In this document: positions 53,489 to 61,397 of the stretch, piece after piece
How positions within the stretch are numbered: the stretch's first letter is position 1
How the letters are laid out: every line of letters starts with the position of its first letter
From: Marispirochaeta sp963667435
Lineage (GTDB): Bacteria > Spirochaetota > Spirochaetia > JC444 > Marispirochaetaceae
Length of the DNA: 64,000 bases
Direction of reading: 5' to 3'
NCBI GenBank assembly: GCA_963667435.1
Contig: OY763414.1
Coordinates: 2,976,001 to 3,040,000 of the forward strand
The notes under the pieces: generated by a model
The model's input: only the letters and a program-made list of their open reading frames with translations
Databases searched by the model: none
What the model was told of the DNA's origin: nothing
Program-made: the position numbers and the translations under genes

Positions 53489-54023
53489 ATGAAAATGGTA
53501 CTGCTCCTCCAGGCTGCACTTCTAATTCTGTTATCCTGTATTTCTGATCCGGTTCTAACAGAGCTTAATGACTATAATCCTGAACCGGAACTAAGTCCTA
53601 CCCAGGTGGTATACATCCAGGTAGAAGCCCTGCGCCATAATGATAATCATGACAAGGGTATAAAAATTGCCTCCCGGTTCAACTCGCCGGAAAACCGGGA
53701 AATTCTGCAGGCCAGTGGATCTTTTGCGGAAGTTCTGCGGGGCGAAAGCTTTCTTCCTCTGCTTTTTCCGGCCAGTATTGTGTACTATCGTCCCGGAGAA
53801 AAAGACGGCTACTACTATCAGCCGGTACAGATATACTCCAGCGAAGGCAGGGTTATGGTTTACCTGTTTTATTTATCCCTCCAGACTGATCCCCCCCTAT
53901 GAGGACTGCTGGATGGTGGACGGAGTTCAGTCATACGAAATACAACTGGATGCCGGAGACTCCCCTGAAGGAGTTCCGCCGGTTAAAGAGCTTGGCAGCA
54001 TAGACGGGATCCTGCAGGGGTGA
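53489..54023 (+). pseudogene. DUF4864-like lipoprotein, frameshifted at C7
   Basis: Starts with a lipoprotein signal ending LLSC (Cys17), then SPTQVVYIQVEALRHNDNHD and RFNSPENREILQASGSF as in DUF4864. The frame stops at 53902 right after a run of seven C (53891-53897). With six C the text would continue DPPYEDCWMVDGVQSYEIQL, which is the expected family ending, to TGA at 54021. AAGGAGG before ATG 53489 is strong, so the gene was or is expressed. Without the shift it would be about 177 residues. Function unknown. Confidence 0.78.
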
Positions 54024-54028
54024 GTGTA

Positions 54029-56005
54029 TCAGCCCAGTCCTTCCAGTTCTTCAATCCAGAGTTTGGCGTCCGCATCGGAAGGCATGCGCCAGTCGCCCCG
54101 GGGTGAGAGTGATATAGTTCCAACCTTGGGGCCATCGGGGAGGCAGGAACGCTTGAACTGCTGGGAGAAGAAGCGCCGGTAAAAGCTTCTCAGCCATTTG
54201 AGAGTTACCGCCCGGGAGTGGATACCGGCAAACACCGTGCAGGCAAGAAGAAAGACTTTTCGCGGAGCGGTGCCGCAGCGGATGGCATGGTAAAGAAAAA
54301 AGTCATGCAGTTCGTAAGGGCCGATGGTATCCTCTGTTTTCTGGGCTATCTCCCCGTTGGCATCCGGGGGCAGCAGTTCCGGAGAAATCGGGGTGTCTAC
54401 AATATCATGAAGCACTTCAGCAGCCTCAGGGCTTGCCCAGGTTTCCGCCGCATAGCTTACCAGAAATTTCACCAGGGTTTTCGGTACCCCGGTGTTCACG
54501 GCATACATGGACATATGATCTCCATTGTATGTACACCAGCCCAGGGCAAGCTCCGACAGATCACCCGTACCTATAACAATGCCCCCAACCATATTGGATT
54601 TATTCATCAGATGCATAGTTCGCTGCCGGGCCTGGACGTTCTCATAAGCCGTATCTTCCGGACGGCCGGAGTGTTTCAGATCCTGAAGCTGGACAGTGCA
54701 TATATCTCCGATATTTATGGTCTCCAGGGGCACGCCCAGGGCTTTGCTCAGTTTTTCGACATTTCCCAGAGTGCGTCCACTGGTTCCGAATCCCGGCATG
54801 GTGTAGGCCTTGATGCCGGAAATGTCCAGTTCCGCTTCCCGGAAAGCTTCTACTGTTACCAGCAGAGCCAGGGTTGAGTCGAGGCCGCCGGAGAGGCCTA
54901 TAACCACATTGCTGCAGCCTATATGGAGGAGCCGGCTTGCAAGTCCTGCACTCTGAATGGCAAAAATCTCCCTGCAGCGGGCTTCAAGATCCGCTGATGC
55001 TGACGGAACGAAGGGGTTTCGTGCAAGGATTCTGCGCAGGACGCCGGCAGATGCCCGGGGGAGCTCTGCGGGAACCTCTATCCGACGGTAGCGGTCATCA
55101 GATAGGTCTGCTCCCTGGCTGTAGGTGGTGGAGTTAATCCTTTCATGATTGATAAAATCAATATCCACATCCGCTGTGAGGAGGGTTCCTTTTCGCGAAA
55201 AACGGCTGCCTTCAGCCAGTACGCCACCGTTCTCGGCAATTATGCAGTGACCGCCGAAAACAGTGTCTGTAGTGGATTCACCCACGCCGGCTGAGGAATA
55301 GACATAAGCGGCAAGACAGCGGGCAGACTGCTGACGTATCAGCTCTCCCCTGTAGGCAGCTTTTCCGACCAGTTCGTTGCTGGCTGAGGGGTTGAAGATA
55401 ATTTGAGCGCCTGCGGTACTCTGACTGCCGCTGGGTGGAGCGGGAGACCAAAGATCTTCACAGATTTCGATTGCAAAGGTAACGGTAAGCCCTGAGGTTA
55501 CTGAGGTGTGGTTGAAAAGCAAATCGGTCCCCAGAGGGATTGAAAATCCTCCATAACGGATTTCCTCTTTTCTGATTCGTCCGCCGCCGGCAAACCAGCG
55601 GGATTCATAGAACTCCCGGTAATTGGGAATGATTGTTTTTGGCACAGCACCGTGAATCCTGCCGCCTCCGATTACCAGCGCGCAGTTCAGCAGTCTGCCG
55701 TTAAAGCGAAGCGGCAGTCCGATTATAAATATACCCTGTACCTTTCTGCTGGCTTCGGCCAGGTAAACGGCGGCGGTTTCCGCTGAGCGTAGGAGGGAGT
55801 CCTGCTGGAACAGATCGCTGCAGGTGTACCCGGTAATGCCCAACTCGGGAAACACGGTAATACCTACACCGGATGCTGCGCTCTCTTTCATCAATTCCAG
55901 GGTGTTTTCACAGTTGAAAACAACAGCTCCGGGTTTTACCAGCGGAACGCCGGCGGCTGTACGAATATATCCATAATCTGCTAATGAATCTTTGATGGCT
56001 GCCAT
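54029..56005 (-). CDS. nadE: glutamine-dependent NAD+ synthetase
   Basis: A 658-residue two-domain enzyme. The N-terminal nitrilase-type glutaminase has Glu in FPELGITGYTCSD, Lys in VPKTIIPNYREFYE and Cys in IEICEDLWSP; the C-terminal synthetase has the pyrophosphate loop GLSGGLDSTLAL and GTGDLSELALGW. It makes NAD+ from nicotinate adenine dinucleotide with ATP and glutamine. The start is ATG 56005 (MAAIKDSL); a TTG at 56041 gives 12 more residues. It ends 5 nt from the lipoprotein gene. Confidence 0.94.
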   Translation of the reverse strand: MAAIKDSLADYGYIRTAAGVPLVKPGAVVFNCENTLELMKESAASGVGITVFPELGITGYTCSDLFQQDSLLRSAETAAVYLAEASRKVQGIFIIGLPLRFNGRLLNCALVIGGGRIHGAVPKTIIPNYREFYESRWFAGGGRIRKEEIRYGGFSIPLGTDLLFNHTSVTSGLTVTFAIEICEDLWSPAPPSGSQSTAGAQIIFNPSASNELVGKAAYRGELIRQQSARCLAAYVYSSAGVGESTTDTVFGGHCIIAENGGVLAEGSRFSRKGTLLTADVDIDFINHERINSTTYSQGADLSDDRYRRIEVPAELPRASAGVLRRILARNPFVPSASADLEARCREIFAIQSAGLASRLLHIGCSNVVIGLSGGLDSTLALLVTVEAFREAELDISGIKAYTMPGFGTSGRTLGNVEKLSKALGVPLETINIGDICTVQLQDLKHSGRPEDTAYENVQARQRTMHLMNKSNMVGGIVIGTGDLSELALGWCTYNGDHMSMYAVNTGVPKTLVKFLVSYAAETWASPEAAEVLHDIVDTPISPELLPPDANGEIAQKTEDTIGPYELHDFFLYHAIRCGTAPRKVFLLACTVFAGIHSRAVTLKWLRSFYRRFFSQQFKRSCLPDGPKVGTISLSPRGDWRMPSDADAKLWIEELEGLG

Positions 56006-56163
56006 GAATGCATGATAGGATGGCGTGTCCCGGCAGGTCAAGTTTCCGGAAAGAGGCCGGTTTATGTGGTACCCTGTGAAGTGTTTCCTTTTTTTCGGAC
56101 ATCTGATAGTCTGTTTGCCAGCCTTGAGTCGGCCTGCGGCCGAATAGAAAAGGAGTAGTATTG

Positions 56164-59100
56164 ATGCAGAACAGGATTTCTCCTGAGAACCTTAAATATT
56201 TTTCATCTGTCTATACCAGTATGTTTACAGCCCGGGAGATCGACCGGATTGAAGAGAGCTATACCCAGAGAGGAGAGGCTTTCTTTCATGTATCCGGTGC
56301 CGGGCATGAAGCTATAGCCGCTCTGGCCGGGTATCTTGGTCCGGAAGATTGGCTTCACTGTCACTACCGGGATAAATCACTCATGCTTGCCAGGGGTATG
56401 GATGCCTCAATGTTTTTCCATGCTCTTTTCAACAAAGACGCCTCCCATTCCAGGGGGCGGCAGATGAACGCTCATATGAGTGATCCGGCGCTGAACATTC
56501 TCAGTCTTGTTGGCCCTGTGGGTAACTCGGGACTCCAGGCTGCCGGTGTAGCCCAGGCGGTTAAAGACAAAGCCGGAAACCCGGTGGTGTTGTGTTCTCT
56601 CGGGGATGGTATGAGCCAGCAGGGAGATGTTCTTGAGGCAATTGCCCATTCTGTCCGAGCCGAACTGCCGGTACTCTATGTTATCCAGGATAACGGCTTT
56701 GCCATATCCACCCGTACCGGAGGAAATACCTTCTACCGGACCCCTGATGGTCCTGCAGACAGTTTTTACGGTATCCCCATAACCCATTTTGACGGGCGTA
56801 ATGCTGTTGAGGCGGACAGAGTTTTTAAAGAGACTGTTGCAAAGATGCGCGGCAACCGCCGTCCTGCCATTCTGATAATGCAGGTAGAGCGGCTTTCCAA
56901 CCATACGAACGCGGATGATCAGCGGGTATACCGCAGCGAGGATGAGATTGAAGCTGCCCGCAATACCGGTGATCCGGTCGCAATTCTGCGGGGATTGCTG
57001 ATTGAAGCCGGTATGACAGAGGATGAGCTGGAAGAGAAGGAAGCGGAGATTCGCAAGGAGCTTGAACAGGCGGCCAGAGAGAGTCAGTTAGGTCCGGAAC
57101 CTGCAGCCGTACATGATGCGGTAAAACCTTATCCCGAAGGACTGAATAAAGCGGGTGAAATCAGTACCGCTGATGGTGAGGGTGATCCCCGTACCATGAT
57201 AGAGACCCTGAGAGAGACCCTCTCTTCCCGGATGGCCGATGATGAAAGGGTGATCCTGTTCGGTGAAGATATTGAAGACCCGAAGGGAGATGTGTTTGGG
57301 GTTACACGGGGGCTTTCAAAAAAATATCCCGGCCGGGTAATCAATTCGCCCTTGGCAGAGGCGTCCATTGCCGGGATTTCCGGCGGACAGGCGCTGGCGG
57401 GCAGGCGTCCGGTGGCTTTTCTTCAGTTTGCCGATTTTCTTCCAATAGCCTTTAATCAGATTATTTCTGAACTCGGCAGTATGTACTGGCGCACTGACGG
57501 CGGGTGGGAGACTCCGGTAATTGTTATGATCTCCTGTGGCGGGTATAAACCCGGACTTGGTCCTTTCCATGCCCAGTCAATGGACGGCGTTGCGGCACAT
57601 ACCCCCGGTGTTGATGTCTTTATGCCTTCCAGAGCTGATGATGCGGCGGCACTCTTGAACGCAGCCTTCATTTCCGAACGACCAACCCTGTTTTTCTACC
57701 CGAAAAACCTTCTGAACAGCCGGGACTTTGCCACCCGGAAAGATCCCGCACAGCTGCTTCTTACTCCGGGCAGAGCCCGAACAGTGCGGGAAGGTTCAGA
57801 CATCACTCTTATCGGCTGGGGCAACACAGTGGTTCACTGTACACGGGCTGCAGAATCCCTTGCCGAAGCTGGCGCCTCTGCAGAGGTAATCGATCTGCGA
57901 ACCCTTGCACCCTGGGATAAAGAGGCTGTAATAGCCTCGGCATCCAAAACAGGTAGGGTGATAGTTGTTCACGAAGACAACCACAGCGCCGGAATGGGTG
58001 CAGAAGTTGTCAGCACCATAGCTGAAGGATGCAGTGTCCCGGTTGAATGCCGCAGGGTAACCCGGGGTGATACCTTTGTTCCCTGTAATTTCGGCAATCA
58101 GCTTGAAGTGCTTCCCAGTTACAGAAGAGTTCTTGAAGCTGCGGTGGATATGCTGGGTGGGTCAATCACCTGGAAGAAAGAGGAAGATGAATCCGGGGAG
58201 CTCTACGGGCTTGAGGCTGTGGGCTCCAGTCCCTCCGATGAGGTAGCTACAATCATCGAATGGCTGGTGAAAGAGGGTGATTCCATCGAGGAAGGCCAGG
58301 AAGTCGCGGAACTTGAGGCTGACAAGGCTATGATTACCCTGTCGAGTCCTGTAGCCGGTGTAATCAGCTCCATAGATGTTGCGGACGGAGAGTCTGTCAA
58401 TGTCGGTACGGTGATTGCAAAGGTGCGGCTTCCGAAAGGGTCGGTACGGATAAAACCCATAACCCGGGAAGAACCGGGCAGCCCTCAGATTACCGGTATA
58501 AAAACCGGCCAGACTGCTGCAGGACCTGTGGTTAATGCCGGAGCAGTGGCAGCTATTGCCGGAGTGCACACCGTTCTGGGAAGCAGACTGGTCTCCAACA
58601 AGGAGATGTCCGAGCTTTGTCCCACCTGGAGCGAAGCGGATATTGTCAAGAGAACCGGTATTCAGGAGCGTCACTGGGTGGGTGAAGGAGAGAATGCCGT
58701 AACTCTTACCACTGATGCGGCTTCCAGACTTCTTGATGAATTGAAGATCGGTGTTGAAGATATCGATCTTATAATCTGTTCCACAACCACTCCCTTTATG
58801 AATACCCCTGCCCTGGCAACAATGGTGCAGTATGAGCTGAATAAAAAGTACGATGCTGATTGCAGTTGTGCCGCCTACGATATAAATGCCGCCTGTTCAG
58901 GGTATGTATACGGCCTGCAGATTGCATACGATTATCTTGCACAGCGGCCGGCTGAGAAGGTCCTGATTCTAACTGCGGATGTTCTCTCTGACCGGATCGA
59001 TACTTCTGATCCTTCAACTGCCCCGGTGTTCGGCGACGGTGCCAGTGCGAGTCTCGTGGTTGGTTCCGGACTTATCGGTGGAATGGGCAGGCTTGAGGTT

Positions 59101-59511
59101 AAGCGGCCGGTGCTTTCTGCAAAGGGCGAAGACGGCTCGCTGCTGCGTATACCGAAGGATCCTTCCGAGCCGGTATTCATGGAGGGGCCGGAGGTTTTCC
59201 GCAAGGCGGTTACTGCTATGGCGGAGATTCTCAAGGATGCGTGTAAGGTTGCCGGCGTGAGTCCCGATGACCTTGATCTGGTAGTGCCGCATCAGGCCAA
59301 TCAGCGGATCATAGATGCGGTACGTCAGAAGCTGAGGGCCGACAAGAAGAAGGTTTACAGTATAATTTCCGGAATCGGGAATATTTCTTCATCAACCATC
59401 CCGTTCTGTCTGGAACGGCTTATGGAAGAAAATCCTGAAACTGAACTGCTCGGACTTACTGCTTTCGGTGGCGGATTTACCTTCGCCGGCGGAGTACTCA
59501 AGAAAATCTGA
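56164..59511 (+). CDS. 2-oxoacid dehydrogenase E1alpha-E1beta, lipoyl and KAS III fusion
   Basis: A single 1115-residue protein. Residues about 1-330: E1 alpha, with TPP motif GDG at 147-149 and Asn177 (SLGDGMSQQGD; IQDNGFAIST). About 340-665: E1 beta (ERVILFGEDIEDPKGDVFG, LIGWGNTVVHC). About 683-756: lipoyl domain with target Lys721 in ELEADKAMITLSSP. About 790-1115: beta-ketoacyl-ACP synthase III with Cys911 (DINAACSGYVYG), His1043 (VPHQANQRI) and Asn1073 (GIGNISSS), all at a constant offset of 799 from E. coli FabH Cys112, His244 and Asn274. No E2 acyltransferase core or E3-binding domain is present. The branched-chain type of E1 suggests decarboxylation of 2-oxoacids, with acyl handed to the KAS III Cys. 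ATG 56164 follows AAGGAG by 8 nt. Monocistronic; stop adjoins the next gene. Confidence 0.94.
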   Translation: MQNRISPENLKYFSSVYTSMFTAREIDRIEESYTQRGEAFFHVSGAGHEAIAALAGYLGPEDWLHCHYRDKSLMLARGMDASMFFHALFNKDASHSRGRQMNAHMSDPALNILSLVGPVGNSGLQAAGVAQAVKDKAGNPVVLCSLGDGMSQQGDVLEAIAHSVRAELPVLYVIQDNGFAISTRTGGNTFYRTPDGPADSFYGIPITHFDGRNAVEADRVFKETVAKMRGNRRPAILIMQVERLSNHTNADDQRVYRSEDEIEAARNTGDPVAILRGLLIEAGMTEDELEEKEAEIRKELEQAARESQLGPEPAAVHDAVKPYPEGLNKAGEISTADGEGDPRTMIETLRETLSSRMADDERVILFGEDIEDPKGDVFGVTRGLSKKYPGRVINSPLAEASIAGISGGQALAGRRPVAFLQFADFLPIAFNQIISELGSMYWRTDGGWETPVIVMISCGGYKPGLGPFHAQSMDGVAAHTPGVDVFMPSRADDAAALLNAAFISERPTLFFYPKNLLNSRDFATRKDPAQLLLTPGRARTVREGSDITLIGWGNTVVHCTRAAESLAEAGASAEVIDLRTLAPWDKEAVIASASKTGRVIVVHEDNHSAGMGAEVVSTIAEGCSVPVECRRVTRGDTFVPCNFGNQLEVLPSYRRVLEAAVDMLGGSITWKKEEDESGELYGLEAVGSSPSDEVATIIEWLVKEGDSIEEGQEVAELEADKAMITLSSPVAGVISSIDVADGESVNVGTVIAKVRLPKGSVRIKPITREEPGSPQITGIKTGQTAAGPVVNAGAVAAIAGVHTVLGSRLVSNKEMSELCPTWSEADIVKRTGIQERHWVGEGENAVTLTTDAASRLLDELKIGVEDIDLIICSTTTPFMNTPALATMVQYELNKKYDADCSCAAYDINAACSGYVYGLQIAYDYLAQRPAEKVLILTADVLSDRIDTSDPSTAPVFGDGASASLVVGSGLIGGMGRLEVKRPVLSAKGEDGSLLRIPKDPSEPVFMEGPEVFRKAVTAMAEILKDACKVAGVSPDDLDLVVPHQANQRIIDAVRQKLRADKKKVYSIISGIGNISSSTIPFCLERLMEENPETELLGLTAFGGGFTFAGGVLKKI

Positions 59512-61353
59512 TTATTCTGAAGCTGCGGGCTGGAGATTCCGTATAATACGGATCTCCTGCCTGGTTGCTCTGTGGCGTATTTTGAAATAAAGTGTTTTAC
59601 TTCGGACATCGTAGACCCAGCCGTCGGAGTAGCGCTGAAACTCCGGATCGCTCTTCCAGGGAATCCCGTGCATTTGAATCTGGTCAAAGGGTTCCACATT
59701 GAAAAGTGCAAAATGGTGGATACCCCCCTGGGGAAACTGAAAGGAGAGCACAGAGGTGTTCCCCGGCTGAAACCTCACATTAGCCGCAGTTGTCCACATC
59801 CACTCCCTTCCGGCACCAAGATCGATAACCCGGGGGGTATACGATGATTCTCTGTACATCCTTAAAAGGTCTTCGAAGGTTTCCGGTTCCAGCACCGACT
59901 CGGATTCCCGGGTATAAAATTCTCCCATCTCAAATCCTGCAGGCAGCCTTCCGTACTCACCTGCAGAACGGACGGCGGATAATAGCAGACTGTATCCGAT
60001 TGACCTGGTAAGAGAGTCATTGCTTTCAAGCATAAGCTTTCCGGCTTTGATATTTATCCGGGTGTCACTTCCTTCTGAAAGGTGAATACCGTAGCTGTCG
60101 ATCCCGGTGGGGCAGATTCTTGGAAGGAGGATTTCCCTTATAAGAAATCTGACTGCCGGATTGTCCTCATTTCCCCGGCTTAGCAGGAACTCTCCTGCGT
60201 TCAATGTCAGACTAAAGGCATTATCGTCCTCCGGCTCTTCCAGAATGACTTTTTCAGCAGTCTCTTCCAGAGAGCTTATTGCCGCGGATATTTCAGGAAC
60301 TCCTGAGCTTAAACAAATTTGAAGCATTTCCGGATTGGAGAATACCTCCGGATTGCCATCTGTCGCCCGGGATACGGTTTCACGGGTAAAACTCTCTACT
60401 GTCTCGCCGAAAGACCTCAGGGGATTAACTGCAGAGCCAAGATAAAGAGCACTGGTTCTGTCTATCAGCCGTGGACTGCCTCCGACAAGGCGGTTTCTGG
60501 TTTGCAGATATGTTCCCCGATATAGGGATTCCAGCAGCATGGCTGAAGCGGTTGTTCCTTCTCCCGGTGCATCTGCAGCATATTCCCAGGATCCTGCATC
60601 ATCCAGCCATCGATCCTTTTCCCAACCCTCATAGGCTGTTTGGGCAAGTTGAGCGAGGGCTGCTTTCAGGCTTTCTTCATTTGCAGGAAGATGATGAATA
60701 TCACCCCAGACACGGATGAGAGATTCATCATCCTTCGGGTTGAGAAAACGGACTTCCTGCGGTTCATTCATTCTGGGAATTGAGATTATTGAATCGCTTA
60801 CCCGGCAGTAAGGTCCGAAAGCCGCAACACCACCGGAACTGCCTGTGCGGGAAGCTCTCAGGATGGGAAGACCAGCATGTACAGATGCCTCTGAACCAGT
60901 CCAGGGAAGCCGCATTCCTGTAATAGTCTCATCCTTGACCGCGCTGAAATCGATGCTCATGGTGTATCCGGCATCATTTTTGTCTGTTTCCGTTATGGTA
61001 AAGCTGATTCCGGAAAGAAAATTGATCTGCATGGAGCTGCTTGAGCGGCTTATTCTGCTGACTGATGCCTGTGATTCACTACCGTCGACGTGTATGAGAA
61101 CTCCTGCTCCGTTCTCCGGAAAATCGAGGGAGAAACTGCGGTATTTCAGGGTAAAGGAACGGTAGGCTGAACCTTTTCCCGCCAGTAAATTACCGGTTAC
61201 TCCAGCGCTCTGTCGGGCGGAGATGCTTATTTCACCCAGGGTATATCGAACCGGACGAGTTTCTCCGAATTCGCGATAGAGAAGGCCGCCGATAATAAGA
61301 GCATATACAACAAGCACAAGATAGTAGGCCGGTTTTCCCCTGGTTTCACGCAT
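59512..61353 (-). CDS. membrane-anchored hypothetical protein
   Basis: A 613-residue protein with one N-terminal helix (YYLVLVVYALIIGGLLY) and a large region outside the cytoplasm. The first half is beta-rich (RYTLGEISISARQSAGV); the second is helical and leucine-rich. I do not recognise a family. It ends on the base after the stop of the fusion gene, convergent with it. A shared pathway cannot be deduced. ATG 61353 is near the 5' end of the frame. It lies 44 nt downstream of the MFS-HEAT gene, same strand, and may be cotranscribed. Confidence 0.75.
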   Translation of the reverse strand: MRETRGKPAYYLVLVVYALIIGGLLYREFGETRPVRYTLGEISISARQSAGVTGNLLAGKGSAYRSFTLKYRSFSLDFPENGAGVLIHVDGSESQASVSRISRSSSSMQINFLSGISFTITETDKNDAGYTMSIDFSAVKDETITGMRLPWTGSEASVHAGLPILRASRTGSSGGVAAFGPYCRVSDSIISIPRMNEPQEVRFLNPKDDESLIRVWGDIHHLPANEESLKAALAQLAQTAYEGWEKDRWLDDAGSWEYAADAPGEGTTASAMLLESLYRGTYLQTRNRLVGGSPRLIDRTSALYLGSAVNPLRSFGETVESFTRETVSRATDGNPEVFSNPEMLQICLSSGVPEISAAISSLEETAEKVILEEPEDDNAFSLTLNAGEFLLSRGNEDNPAVRFLIREILLPRICPTGIDSYGIHLSEGSDTRINIKAGKLMLESNDSLTRSIGYSLLLSAVRSAGEYGRLPAGFEMGEFYTRESESVLEPETFEDLLRMYRESSYTPRVIDLGAGREWMWTTAANVRFQPGNTSVLSFQFPQGGIHHFALFNVEPFDQIQMHGIPWKSDPEFQRYSDGWVYDVRSKTLYFKIRHRATRQEIRIIRNLQPAASE

Positions 61354-61397
61354 GGGGCGATTGTATCAGGGCGGTCTTTCTGAGGCAAGGTGGATTT

